64,000 bases of DNA, taken from Candidatus Omnitrophota bacterium. Its GTDB lineage: Bacteria > Omnitrophota > Omnitrophia > Omnitrophales > JACROU01. The stretch spans positions 186,001 through 250,000 of the forward strand of contig JAJDCD010000008.1 of the NCBI GenBank assembly GCA_029261035.1. The letters run 5' to 3'. Every line of letters begins with the position of its first letter. The first letter of the stretch is position 1. The position numbers were made by a program, and so were the translations under genes. Below the pieces are notes generated by a model. That model had not been told where the DNA came from. It did not search any database and saw only the letters and a program-made list of their open reading frames with translations. Of the stretch, positions 46,080-54,537 are shown one piece after another.

Positions 46080-46193
46080 AGTCATTGCGAGACGTTCACT
46101 TAGGTGCCGTGGCAATCTCAGATTAAGGAATATAAAATATTTATCCTTGGTCAGAGATTGCCACGGCCCGATTATCTTTACCTCGCAATGACT
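46080..46193. repeat. 114-bp terminal-inverted-repeat element (GTCATTGCGAG type)
   Basis: The ends AGTCATTGCGAG (46080-46091) and CTCGCAATGACT (46182-46193) are perfect 12-bp inverted repeats. Inside, CCGTGGCAATCTC (46107-46119) pairs perfectly with GAGATTGCCACGG (46154-46166). The whole can fold into a long cruciform, as in non-autonomous MITE/REP-like elements with CTCGCAATGAC ends seen in several bacterial phyla. It lies between bolA and the CGFS glutaredoxin gene and contains no credible gene. Confidence 0.85.
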
Positions 46194-46233
46194 GCTTCTT
46201 TGGGATTTAAACACTTCAGAACTCATGTGAACA

Positions 46234-46545
46234 TTACTCAGAAAGCAACTTTCCCAAATCTCCACTCTGCGCCATTTCTGTAATAATGTCACAACCTCCA
46301 ACAAATTCACCCTTAACATATAGCTGAGGGATTGTTGGCCAATTTGCATACTCTTTTATTCCTTCTCGAATAGCTTCGTCAGACAAAACATCTTTAGATT
46401 TATACTCAACCCCAAACTGATTCAAAATGCTTACAACTTGCGAAGAAAAACCGCACTGCGGCATTTCCGGATTCCCTTTCATATAAAGAAAAACTTTATT
46501 CTCTTTAATGTCTTTTTCTATTTCCTGCTTTGTATTTTCGTCCAT
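46234..46545 (-). CDS. grxD: CGFS monothiol glutaredoxin
   Basis: About 103 codons. Two adjacent ATG codons (46548 and 46545) follow AAGGAG; the second has the better spacing. Motifs: VFLYMKGNPEMPQCGFSSQVV with the single-Cys CGFS active site, NWPTIPQLYVKGEFVGGCDII and a short C-terminal helix. Such Grx4/GrxD proteins carry [2Fe-2S] clusters, partnering with BolA. Here it sits between two bolA genes and downstream of gshA-gshB, so the locus forms a coherent glutathione/iron-sulfur unit. Confidence 0.94.
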   Translation of the reverse strand: MDENTKQEIEKDIKENKVFLYMKGNPEMPQCGFSSQVVSILNQFGVEYKSKDVLSDEAIREGIKEYANWPTIPQLYVKGEFVGGCDIITEMAQSGDLGKLLSE

Positions 46546-46562
46546 CATTCTCTCCTTAATTA

Positions 46563-46690
46563 ATAGCGGATAGCGATTAGCGTAGAGCGTATAGGATCTA
46601 ACCACCCTCATCCTAACCTTCTCCCTCCATCGGAGGGAGAAGGAAAAAGACAAATGACACTATACGCTAAACGCTCTACGCTGAACGCTA
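46563..46690. repeat. Nested inverted repeat between bolA-like gene and grxD
   Basis: An outer imperfect pair of about 31 bases (TAGCG..GCGTAGAGCGTATAG at 46563-46594 and CTATACGCTAAACGCTCTACGC near 46660-46682) encloses a perfect 12-bp hairpin CCTTCTCCCTCC-ATC-GGAGGGAGAAGG (46617-46643). The right arm runs into the stop codon of the second bolA gene. The inner hairpin resembles the common 'cctcatcctaaccttctccc' intergenic repeat. Likely a repeat inserted into another repeat; it could also attenuate grxD expression. Confidence 0.75.
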
Positions 46691-46948
46691 GTTGATATAT
46701 TGACTCTTCACCTCTTCCCATTTCTGAGGTGTAAATGTTTTCAACTGAAGCGCATGCACAACATCCCCTTTAAATTCATCTTTCAACGTATTCATAACTA
46801 ACTGATGTTGCTTAACCAAAAGCATTCCTTCAAACTGAGGAGCTATCACAATCGCTTCGAAATGCTGCCCATCACTCATCGGGTCTCTAACGTAAACTGT
46901 TGCTGCTTCCACAGAAGATTCTATTTTTTCTTTTATTTTCTCAATCAT
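46688..46948 (-). CDS. BolA/IbaG family protein (second copy)
   Basis: 86 codons. DGQHFEAIVIAPQFEGMLLVKQHQLVMNTLKDEF and HALQLKTFTPQKW match the BolA fold with the conserved His in KQHQLV, closer to the short IbaG/BolA2 branch than the first copy. It precedes the CGFS glutaredoxin gene, separated by a nested repeat, and starts two bases after the stop of the CPYC glutaredoxin-like gene. Two BolA paralogues flank one CGFS glutaredoxin here, which may allow alternative complexes. Confidence 0.9.
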   Translation of the reverse strand: MIEKIKEKIESSVEAATVYVRDPMSDGQHFEAIVIAPQFEGMLLVKQHQLVMNTLKDEFKGDVVHALQLKTFTPQKWEEVKSQYIN

Positions 46949-46950
46949 TT

Positions 46951-47199
46951 CTACCCTTCCTGTTTCCAGTTATTTTTAAACCACTCAACTATTGCATCCG
47001 ATTCATATAGAGCTTTTCCGTCTATAACGAGGCAAGGAACTTGAGACTTTCCTCCAATAGCTACCAACTCATCTTGAGCACCTTCATCAACTCGAGTATC
47101 TTTCATAGGGATCGTAATCTCCTTATCCTCCAGATAATTTCTGACATAGATACAATAAGGACAGCTTTCAAAATGATAAAGAACTAAGCTTTTTGGCAT
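46951..47199 (-). CDS. Dithiol glutaredoxin-like protein
   Basis: 82 codons. VLYHFESCPYCIYVRNYLEDKEI carries a CPYC dithiol active site (residues about 14-17), then VPCLVIDGKALYESDAIVEWF with the cis-Pro and the GST-like DSD glutathione-binding triplet. It resembles GrxC or a stand-alone GST N-terminal domain. It should reduce protein or glutathione disulfides with GSH. Its start overlaps the gshB stop by 16 bases, so it is coupled to glutathione synthesis. Confidence 0.88.
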   Translation of the reverse strand: MPKSLVLYHFESCPYCIYVRNYLEDKEITIPMKDTRVDEGAQDELVAIGGKSQVPCLVIDGKALYESDAIVEWFKNNWKQEG

Positions 47200-48131
47200 T
47201 GTTTTTTCATCTCCACAAATTCAATTACATTTTTCTCTAATTGAGCCTTATTCAATCGGTTTATTTCTTGTAAACATGTAGGTGAAGTCACATTAATCTC
47301 AATTAAACAGTCTCCGATAATATCAATCCCTACAAAAAACAAACCCTCTTTTTCAAGCATAGGTTTTATTTCTTTAATAATTTCCATATCTCGTTTTGTT
47401 ACCTCACTGCGCTCTGGCTTGCCTCCAGAGAAAAAATTATTTCTGTGATCCTTTTTGGAATGAACTCGAAGAACAGCCCCAAGGGGCTTCCCATCTAAAA
47501 GCAGAATTCTCTTATCCCCCTTTTTAGCCTCCGGCAAATACTCCTGAACAATAACCGGTTGAGTCTCCATTTGACTTAGGGTCTCAAACGCCACATTTGC
47601 ATTCAAGTCTCCTTTCTTAAGATGAAAGATAGACTTTCCCCCAAAACCATTTACCGGCTTCAAGATAATTTCTCCATGTTTTTCAATAAAAGGATTTAAA
47701 TCTTCTATCTTAGAAGTAACCAAGGTGTCTGGAATTAAATTTTTAAATTGAAGAGACCAAAGCTTTTCATTGGCTGTTCTAATCCCACTAGGTCTATTTA
47801 CAACAAACACAGAATCAGGCAATTGATCCAGCAACCAAGTATTAAATAAATACTGTTCATCAAAAGGAGGGTCTTTTCGTATAAAAACAACATCTACCTG
47901 ATTCTCGTTCAACCGCTTAACATCTTTAATATTAAATGGCGGAATCAAATCTAAATCAGGCTCAACTTCCACAACATCAAAACAAACTTTACCCTCTTTA
48001 TAAAAGAGGCCATTGTCCGCCAAATAAAATACTGTATGTCCATTTTGCTTCGCCCCCAACATCAAAGCAAGACTCGTATCTTTTTCCGGATCAATAGATT
48101 CTAATGGATCCATTAAGAAAACAAATTTCAT
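47184..48131 (-). CDS. gshB: Glutathione synthetase
   Basis: 315 codons, ATP-grasp enzyme. FLMDPLESIDPEKDTSLALMLGA, VVFIRKDPPFDEQYLFNTWLLD, VVNRPSGIRTANEKLW, ILKPVNGFGGKSIFHL, VQEYLPEAKKGDKRILLLDG, FFVGIDIIGDCLIEINVTSPT are all standard GshB landmarks. It adds glycine to gamma-glutamylcysteine. Start overlaps the gshA stop by four bases (ATGA); the glutaredoxin gene overlaps its 3' end. The order gshA-gshB-grx-bolA-grxD-bolA is one transcription unit by spacing. Confidence 0.97.
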   Translation of the reverse strand: MKFVFLMDPLESIDPEKDTSLALMLGAKQNGHTVFYLADNGLFYKEGKVCFDVVEVEPDLDLIPPFNIKDVKRLNENQVDVVFIRKDPPFDEQYLFNTWLLDQLPDSVFVVNRPSGIRTANEKLWSLQFKNLIPDTLVTSKIEDLNPFIEKHGEIILKPVNGFGGKSIFHLKKGDLNANVAFETLSQMETQPVIVQEYLPEAKKGDKRILLLDGKPLGAVLRVHSKKDHRNNFFSGGKPERSEVTKRDMEIIKEIKPMLEKEGLFFVGIDIIGDCLIEINVTSPTCLQEINRLNKAQLEKNVIEFVEMKKQCQKA

Positions 48132-49387
48132 TGATTCACGACCTTCTCTAAATGAATTATTTCACGGTGCGCTGCAATACCAGCAATTCGAGCTAAGATA
48201 TGATACACATCAAACATATTTTTCTCAGTACGAATCCCACACTTTAAAAAAGATTCGTTGTGCGGGCACATGGTCTCAAAGCGCATTCCCTTAGAATTTA
48301 AATTATCTCTCCCACTCTTATCATCATGAACCCGAAAAAAACCTCCTACAAATTGATTATCAATCTGATAAATACAGACTTCGCTCGCCTGCTCTTTTAC
48401 CTGACAATAACTGGGAACACCTTCTTGAAGGAGGTATCGATGTATGACTTGAGAGCCCTTCCCTTTGTATAACTTGTTTTTCTCTCTTCGATTTAACTCC
48501 AACACTTCCGAAGCATCATCAATAGGCATCACACCCATTCCATAGGTTCCACTATCAGCCTTAAGAAAGAGCAATGGCTTCTCTTTAATTTTATACTCAT
48601 TATATTTTTTTTGAATTTTCTGAAGCAAACCTGAAGCGGTCTCTGCAAGACGTTCTCTATCGCTTGGCTCATTAATATTCACATCAGAAACAACTTCATC
48701 AAAACACGTAAAAAACCAGGGGTCAAAATCTAACATCTCAGCAAACTCCTTCATCAAATCTGCGGTATGAGCAAAGTGATGAGACTTAGAACGAGAATGC
48801 CACCCCGCTTGAATTGAAGGATAAATTGGCGTCTTGGCATCCCTTAATATTTCAGGAATCCCTTTCGTTAAGTCATTATTCATAATAATAAGACAAGGGC
48901 GCATTCCCCCAGCCTCAATTCCACTTACAACTTTATTTATAGAATAAACTTTTAATTTATTACCCTTAGCCGTATCCAATTCTACAAAGTTAGCATCTTG
49001 GCAAATAGCGGGTTCAATATTTAAAAAAGTAGCGACCTTCACATTAAAGCCAGCTCTTTCAATTATTTTTTCTAAACTCCAAAGGTTTTCTAAATAGAAA
49101 GTATTTCGGGTATGTTCTTCTGCAATAATCAGAATATTCTTACAACCTTGAACTCGGTTCAAGATAGCTTTCTTCACCGCCACAACAGAATCTTCTATCC
49201 CATGCTCACATAAATTATTGAACCCCGCAGGAAACAAATTCGTATCCACAACTGCCAATTTAAAACCAGCATCTCGAATATCTACAGAAGAATAAAGAGG
49301 CAATTCCTTACTGGTCTCATACTGAAGCAACCAATGATGAATCTCCTCATTCTTCAAACTCATTTTTTCTAACAATCGATTAATCAC
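48128..49387 (-). CDS. gshA: Glutamate-cysteine ligase (TIGR02049-type)
   Basis: 419 codons. It is the ATP-grasp-like GshA variant first noted in Acidithiobacillus, unlike E. coli GshA: VDIRDAGFKLAVVDTNLFPAGFNNL, ILIIAEEHTRNTFYLEN, IMNNDLTKGIPEIL, HSRSKSHHF, LFLKADSGTYGMGVM and GRDNLNSKGMRFETMCPH. It makes gamma-glutamylcysteine in the first committed step of glutathione synthesis. It heads the thiol operon; the 490-base region upstream holds the repeat element and no other gene. Confidence 0.88.
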   Translation of the reverse strand: MINRLLEKMSLKNEEIHHWLLQYETSKELPLYSSVDIRDAGFKLAVVDTNLFPAGFNNLCEHGIEDSVVAVKKAILNRVQGCKNILIIAEEHTRNTFYLENLWSLEKIIERAGFNVKVATFLNIEPAICQDANFVELDTAKGNKLKVYSINKVVSGIEAGGMRPCLIIMNNDLTKGIPEILRDAKTPIYPSIQAGWHSRSKSHHFAHTADLMKEFAEMLDFDPWFFTCFDEVVSDVNINEPSDRERLAETASGLLQKIQKKYNEYKIKEKPLLFLKADSGTYGMGVMPIDDASEVLELNRREKNKLYKGKGSQVIHRYLLQEGVPSYCQVKEQASEVCIYQIDNQFVGGFFRVHDDKSGRDNLNSKGMRFETMCPHNESFLKCGIRTEKNMFDVYHILARIAGIAAHREIIHLEKVVNQ

Positions 49388-49457
49388 AACGTTTCCTTAA
49401 CTCTGCTCATAGCCATTAGCTTTTAGCTTTTTTCATAAATCCTAAATCACCTTCACT

Positions 49458-49720
49458 AGACAACAAATGCCTTTATCCCAATCCAAAATTAAAACCCCAA
49501 CAATAATAATACTTTCGTTATTTAATTAATAACGAAACACCCTAAACCCCAGAAACAATAGTTGCTCGATGCAACTCTTGTTTCAACCACCTAACACCCC
49601 ACACATGTTTACAACTCTAAAGAACAAGTGCGTATCCTCGCCGCGAGTTGCGCAAGCCAAAGGCCGAGCATGTCTGAGCGCCGAGGATATGCACTTGTTC
49701 GAACGCCCCTTAACATCCAC
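49458..49720. repeat. Structured dispersed element, copy A
   Basis: Within the 490-base gene-free gap 49388-49877. Parts in order: a shared lead ending GCCTTTATCCCA; palindrome TTTCGTTAT-TTAATTA-ATAACGAAA (about 49513-49537); hairpin GAAACAATAGTTGC/GCAACTCTTGTTTC with a TCGAT loop (about 49552-49584); and a long hairpin whose 19-bp stem (49622-49640 with 49682-49700) has 18 Watson-Crick pairs and one G-T. A 41-nt head CCGCGAGTTGCGCA..GAGCATGTCTGAGCGC is nearly identical to copy B at 59420-59460, but the stem sequences differ. The rest of the gap is AT-rich with TAGCTTTTAGC-like tracts. Confidence 0.85.
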
Positions 49721-49877
49721 CAACACAACCAAAACAGTCCTATATTATACATGAAACAAACAGATTACCGGAAGCAGTCTATAAGAAAATTAATACCAGG
49801 TAGGTTAAATGAGTTAAATCCCATAAATCACCTAAAATAAAGCCTAATTCTAGGTGCGAATCCCATATTTAAAGCAT

Positions 49878-50339
49878 TTATTTAGCAATTTTATCTATAA
49901 CAACCCATTCCTCTGGAGAAACAGGCTGAATAGAAAGCCTTTGCCCCTTCTGTAAAAGAGGCATTTTTGACAACCCCTTCACACCTCGAAGCATCTCTAA
50001 AGGCAAAAGCTCTTTGAATTTCTTCTTAAATCGTATATCAACCACGAACCAAGTCGGATTCTCTTTTTTGCTTTTCTCATCAAAATACTTACTCTTCTTA
50101 TCAAAAGCACTAGGATCTGGGTAACCCTCTTTTACAACCTCCGCAATTCCAGCAATACCTGGAGGCTCAGCATTACTGTGATAAAAAAAAACTTGATCAC
50201 CTACCTTCATCGTATCCCGCATAAAATTACGAGCTTGATAATTACGAACTCCATCCCAATATGTTTTTTCATCTTTTTTTAGATGATCAATAGAATAAAC
50301 ATTTGGCTCACTCTTCATTAGCCAATACTGCTTAGCCAT
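49878..50339 (-). CDS. EVE-domain protein
   Basis: About 153 codons from the ATG at 50339. KQYWLMKSEPNVYSIDHLKK, YWDGVRNYQARNFMRDTMKVGDQVFFYHSNAEPPGIAGIAEVV and PTWFVVDIRFKKKF cover the EVE/PUA-like fold, which binds modified DNA or RNA bases. The function in bacteria is uncertain; EVE proteins are linked to base-modification and defence-related processes. It overlaps the 3' end of the cysteine-cluster gene by eight bases and has no obvious modification enzyme beside it. Confidence 0.9.
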   Translation of the reverse strand: MAKQYWLMKSEPNVYSIDHLKKDEKTYWDGVRNYQARNFMRDTMKVGDQVFFYHSNAEPPGIAGIAEVVKEGYPDPSAFDKKSKYFDEKSKKENPTWFVVDIRFKKKFKELLPLEMLRGVKGLSKMPLLQKGQRLSIQPVSPEEWVVIDKIAK

Positions 50340-50820
50340 TCTTAACACCCTTCAAACGAATAGGCCCAGGAAATTTCTGCAATCGATCTTTAGGTTTGTA
50401 TTTCACACCTAATTTTCTGTTCATCGTTTCAAACACTTTAGGCTTCTTCTTAGCTAAATAATCATACAAATCTTCTTCATTCTTAAGAACATACTCTTCC
50501 TCGTATTCATCAACATAACGATAACAAGTTTTAGCTTCATAATCTCTACAGATCTGCGGTCTTTGAGGATGATAAGAGCATCTTCGTTGCTCTAGTTTTT
50601 CACAAGGAGTATTAAACTGGATATACCAATCATTCTGGTCATCCACATAGACCCAAACGTCTTTATGAATCACATACCACAAAATAAAATCAAAATCTTT
50701 AGCAGAAGTTGGTGTGTCAATCTCTAAAGCCACATACTCACAACAATAACTACATCCCTGACAAGCATTCGCATCTTTTGGATCAAACTCTTTTAAATTT
50801 CCTACTTTTGGCTCTGGCAT
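50332..50820 (-). CDS. YkgJ-family cysteine cluster protein
   Basis: 162 codons. CQGCSYCCEYVALEID near the N-terminus, C(E)KLEQRRCSYHPQRPQICRDYEAKTCYRY in the middle form the Cys-rich metal-binding motif of the UPF0153/YkgJ family, likely a zinc or iron-sulfur cluster. C-terminal RKLGVKYKPKDRLQKF is basic. The family function is unknown. It lies two bases after the exonuclease gene and overlaps the EVE gene. Confidence 0.88.
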   Translation of the reverse strand: MPEPKVGNLKEFDPKDANACQGCSYCCEYVALEIDTPTSAKDFDFILWYVIHKDVWVYVDDQNDWYIQFNTPCEKLEQRRCSYHPQRPQICRDYEAKTCYRYVDEYEEEYVLKNEEDLYDYLAKKKPKVFETMNRKLGVKYKPKDRLQKFPGPIRLKGVKNG

Positions 50821-50821
50821 T

Positions 50822-51607
50822 CTACTCCCCTTCTTTCTCTACTTGTTGAGACGGAAATTTACCATTCAACGCACCTCTAATAATTGTTTTAATTGAATCA
50901 CTAAAATCAGCTCTTAAAATCCACTCCAAATAGTTTTTATCCTTTTCAACAATCTGGTTCAAAGTGATTTTGCGTGCATATTTTCCAAACATCAAATACA
51001 AACCACCATTCCACCAACTAAATCTTTTTTCTTTATCAAAAAACTCCATTGGCGACGAGTAATCAAAGTCCTTTAAACTTTCAACGCTCCCATCTCCATA
51101 CTTATCTGCTTGGGATTGAATAATCTCCAATGTTGCTTCTGTATCCGCCATAGCCGTATGCGCATTCATCAGCTCCTTCTCACAGTAAAACTTATAGCCC
51201 GCACTTAAATCTCTTTTCTCATGAATATGAAAAACTTTTTGGGCATCATAAACAGTCCGTTTTCGCCAATCAAAAGGATAACCTGCATCGCTCATTTCCC
51301 TTTCCAGCACGGGTAAATCAAAACGCTCACAATTAAAGCCCCCTAAGTCTGCATCTCCTATAAATCGAAGTATTTCAGCAGCAATATCCTTAAACCAAGG
51401 AGCATCTTTCACATCCTCATCCTTAATTCCAATAAGCTCACTGACCTTGGGAGGGATAGGAATTCTAGGGTTGCATCGTTCTAAGTATTTTTCTGAGGTC
51501 CCATCAGGGTTACACTTAATCAAAGCAATCTCAACAATACGGTCTTTTTCAATCCAAATACCCGTTGTTTCCAAATCGAGAACAACAAGAGGATTTGTTA
51601 ATTTCAT
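50822..51607 (-). CDS. DEDDh 3'-5' exonuclease (DnaQ-like)
   Basis: 261 codons. ExoI motif LVVLDLETTGIWIEKDRIVEIAL, ExoII LGGFNCERFDLPVLEREM and ExoIII HTAMADTEATLEII give the DEDDh set. The last 90 residues (YSSPMEFFDKEKRFSWWNGGLYLMFGKYARKITLNQIV) form a small extra domain like those added to DNA polymerase III epsilon-type or oligoribonuclease-like exonucleases in deep-branching bacteria. Its start overlaps the glpD stop by four bases. Confidence 0.92.
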   Translation of the reverse strand: MKLTNPLVVLDLETTGIWIEKDRIVEIALIKCNPDGTSEKYLERCNPRIPIPPKVSELIGIKDEDVKDAPWFKDIAAEILRFIGDADLGGFNCERFDLPVLEREMSDAGYPFDWRKRTVYDAQKVFHIHEKRDLSAGYKFYCEKELMNAHTAMADTEATLEIIQSQADKYGDGSVESLKDFDYSSPMEFFDKEKRFSWWNGGLYLMFGKYARKITLNQIVEKDKNYLEWILRADFSDSIKTIIRGALNGKFPSQQVEKEGE

Positions 51608-53100
51608 AATAATTCCTTTATCACCTTATTAAAGTCTTCTTTAAATTGATTAAACAAACGAGCATTGTACCCTACAGATAGTCTACGGTAAACAATATCT
51701 TCTTCCTTAATAGCCATCTCAACATCAATAGAGTATTTTATTTGAGCTTTAATCATAGGTAAATCTGGATGGATTCTCTCTTTTAGTTCCGAATTTTCTT
51801 TTGTTAAATTTAGCACATCTTTATAACGAGCTCCGTACTTACTCATCAACTCACTTAATACTTCTAAATCAACACCATATTTTTCCGAAATTTGTTTAGG
51901 GTCATCCATTATTTTGCCCCCACTATATAAACTATACCTCTGTGTATTCGGAATCCTTATTAAACGTTTCAAACAATCAAAAGCCATTCTACGATATGTG
52001 GTGTACTTCCCACCTGCAACATAAGAAACCCCTGATTTGCTTTCATGAATCATGTGTTCCCTAGAAACTTTAGATGGATGCCCCTTGCTTTTAATAAGAG
52101 GCCTTAACCCAGCAAAGGAAACCGTATCTGTATGATCTAATTTCAAACCTGGAAAAACTCTCTTAGCCTCATTCATTAAATACTGAATATCTTCCTTCTC
52201 TGGACGAACATCATCAGGGTCCGAAGAATAATCCGTATCTGTAGTTCCAATTAACGAGTTTCCATTCCATGGAATAACAAAAAATACTCTATTGTCTTTA
52301 GGTGAAGGAATAAGAAAAGCATTTTTCGAAATTTCTTCAGGATAAACAATATGAACACCCTTAGTTGTCCTTACAATTTCTTTCTCATTTTCGCTATCCA
52401 GTTTTAATAATTTATTTGTCCAAGGGCCCACGGCACAAATTGTTTTTTCAGCACGAATCGTAAAAGAAGCTCCATGTGGATCTAACAAATCTTTAACTTC
52501 AGCACCAATCGTTCTACCTTGATGTTTTGCAAATGATTTCACTTCAACATAATTAGCGACGTCCACCCCAACCTCATATGCGGATAAAACATTTTCTAAA
52601 CAAAGACGGGCATCGTCCATCTGAGCATCATAATAAAGAACCCCACCTTTCAAACCTTCTCTGTTAATGCCAGGCTCTAAATGAATAACTTCTTCAGCTG
52701 TTAAATTGCGATGTGGGCGAATATTATATTTAAAAGAAAGCAGATCATAGAGAAAGACCCCCAGCTTTACGATCCAAAAAGGCCTTTTATCTCCTTTATA
52801 AACTGGAATCACAAATGGCATAGGCCTTACCAAATGGGGAACTTCCTTTAAATGAATAAAACGCTCAATCAATGCTTCACGCACCAACTTAAACTGAAAG
52901 CTCTCCAAATAACGAATACCCCCATGAACTAGCTTTGAAGATTTGCTCGAAGTTCCACTAGCAAAATCCCCTTTATCAATCAAAGCTGTCTTAAGACCCA
53001 TTGAAGCCGCTATATAAGCAATGGACGCACCATTAATGCCTCCTCCAATGACTAATAGATCATAAGTGCTCTTCTTTAAATTTTCCACACGTCGCTTCAT
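51604..53100 (-). CDS. glpD: FAD glycerol-3-phosphate dehydrogenase
   Basis: 498 codons. FAD-binding LLVIGGGINGASIAYIAASMGLKT, ASGTSSKSSKLVHGGIRYLESFQF, RPHRNLTAEEVIHLEPGI, SLIGTTDTDY, SFAGLRPLIKS, GGKYTTYRRMAFDCL, all GlpD/GlpA landmarks. It passes electrons from glycerol-3-phosphate to quinone at the membrane, which points to a respiratory chain. No glpK or glpF is in the window. Overlaps the exonuclease gene by four bases and is divergent from the MFS transporter. Confidence 0.95.
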   Translation of the reverse strand: MKRRVENLKKSTYDLLVIGGGINGASIAYIAASMGLKTALIDKGDFASGTSSKSSKLVHGGIRYLESFQFKLVREALIERFIHLKEVPHLVRPMPFVIPVYKGDKRPFWIVKLGVFLYDLLSFKYNIRPHRNLTAEEVIHLEPGINREGLKGGVLYYDAQMDDARLCLENVLSAYEVGVDVANYVEVKSFAKHQGRTIGAEVKDLLDPHGASFTIRAEKTICAVGPWTNKLLKLDSENEKEIVRTTKGVHIVYPEEISKNAFLIPSPKDNRVFFVIPWNGNSLIGTTDTDYSSDPDDVRPEKEDIQYLMNEAKRVFPGLKLDHTDTVSFAGLRPLIKSKGHPSKVSREHMIHESKSGVSYVAGGKYTTYRRMAFDCLKRLIRIPNTQRYSLYSGGKIMDDPKQISEKYGVDLEVLSELMSKYGARYKDVLNLTKENSELKERIHPDLPMIKAQIKYSIDVEMAIKEEDIVYRRLSVGYNARLFNQFKEDFNKVIKELL

Positions 53101-53280
53101 AATCGCTCACATTCAAGTTTTTGCTTTTCAACTAACAGAATGTCACATATGTGACGTTCCCAATTACTTGCATTTTAATTCAAAACTCCCTCGAATCAAA
53201 TAACCTTCTTTCCAAAACAGATAATAATTGCTATCCTACTGCCTTTGAAATTAATCCAAATCAAAAACTAGGATCCCTCA

Positions 53281-54537
53281 TTGAACAAGAAAGCCGCTCT
53301 CTTCACCGTTTTTTTAGCAGTCCTCATAGACCTTATGGGTTTCGGACTCGTTCTCCCATTAATTCCTTTTTATGCTACAAAATTCAATGCAACACCTATA
53401 ACAATTGGACTTCTTTACAGTGTTTACTCCTTCGCCCAACTCATCTGCTCTCCTATCTGGGGGAGTTTTTCAGATCGATTTGGAAGACGACCTATTATGC
53501 TCATAAGCACTCTAGGCGCGTCAATCGCTTATCTTATATTTGGTTTCGCTAACTCGATACTTATCCTCTTTATATCTCGACTCTTTGCCGGCGTGATGGG
53601 TGGAAATATTTCTGCAGCTCAAGCCTACGTAGCAGATGTTACATCTCATGAAGATCGCGCTAAAGGCATGGGGCTCATCGGAGCCGCTTTTGGAATTGGG
53701 TTTTTATTTGGCCCTGCCATCGCTTCTGTATTAATCCACCCAAAGTTCATGAGTTTTTTTAACATTCCGGAAAATTATAAATTTTTAATCCCAGGATTAT
53801 TTGCTTCAGCCTTATCTCTAATAAGTTTCTTTTTTGTTCTATTCAAACTTCCAGAAACAGTCAAAAAAGGTGCCCCCTCTGAAGAAGTCGATCCAGAACG
53901 AATCTCGAAATCTAGCATCTTCAGCAAATCCTTTTGGGTTTCTATCTTGGCAGAAAAACCATCAGGCACACGATATATCCTTCCCATTTTAATTGGATGT
54001 ATCTTCTTATTCTCTTTTGGTCAAGCCAGCCTCTATAGCTCGTTTCCTTTATTCTGTAAATTTCAGCTAGAAATCCCTGTAGAAAAAGTTGGGCTTCTTT
54101 TTGCTTTTATGGGCCTCATTGCCATCTTTGTTCAGGGTGGTCTAATTCGAATCTTAGTTAAGAAATACAGTGAAGAACCTGTGTTTTTAACAGGCAGCGT
54201 TTTAATGGTAATCGGCTTTGCCCTTATTCCTTGTGCTCAATCTAGAAATCAATTACTTTTAGTATTAGTTCCCCTTGCTCTTGGTGGCAGCTTAACAGCC
54301 CCCACACTCACTAGCTTTATCTCCAAAGAAGCAGATCCAAAACGTTTAGGACAAGCAATGGGAACCTCTCAAGGGGTATCTGCTCTTGGAAGAGCTTTAG
54401 GTCCTACTTGGGGTGGAATACTTTATGGAATGTCTTTCTTTTTACCTTTTATTGTAACTTCAGGAATTATTGTACTGACAGTTGTTGCAGGAATTGTTAT
54501 TTGGAACAACCATAGATCTAAGCAAACTTCCCTCTAA
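53281..54537 (+). CDS. MFS transporter, TetA-like
   Basis: 418 codons with 12 predicted helices. The start is TTG at 53281 (AGGA nearby); the next ATG lies inside the first helix, so TTG is necessary. Helix 1 carries VFLAVLIDLMGFGLVLPLIPFYA and the loop 2-3 motif A is GSFSDRFGRRPIM, followed by GANISAAQAYVADVT-like motif C region. This is the DHA1 drug-exporter form, close to TetA in layout. Substrate unknown. It converges on the dicarboxylate symporter gene with no gap (stop at 54537, next stop at 54538). Confidence 0.88.
   Translation: MNKKAALFTVFLAVLIDLMGFGLVLPLIPFYATKFNATPITIGLLYSVYSFAQLICSPIWGSFSDRFGRRPIMLISTLGASIAYLIFGFANSILILFISRLFAGVMGGNISAAQAYVADVTSHEDRAKGMGLIGAAFGIGFLFGPAIASVLIHPKFMSFFNIPENYKFLIPGLFASALSLISFFFVLFKLPETVKKGAPSEEVDPERISKSSIFSKSFWVSILAEKPSGTRYILPILIGCIFLFSFGQASLYSSFPLFCKFQLEIPVEKVGLLFAFMGLIAIFVQGGLIRILVKKYSEEPVFLTGSVLMVIGFALIPCAQSRNQLLLVLVPLALGGSLTAPTLTSFISKEADPKRLGQAMGTSQGVSALGRALGPTWGGILYGMSFFLPFIVTSGIIVLTVVAGIVIWNNHRSKQTSL

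Noticed and set aside
46050-46349. 99-codon minus-strand frame spanning the inverted-repeat element
   Set aside because: It is built from the repeat and the out-of-frame end of the glutaredoxin gene.
49569-49840. Two small plus-strand reading frames in the gap after gshA
   Set aside because: They lie inside the structured repeat element, lack a ribosome site and translate its hairpin head, so they are by-products of the repeat.
53151-53552. 133-codon plus-strand frame before the MFS gene
   Set aside because: It overlaps the first helices of the MFS transporter in another frame; the MFS reading has intact motifs.
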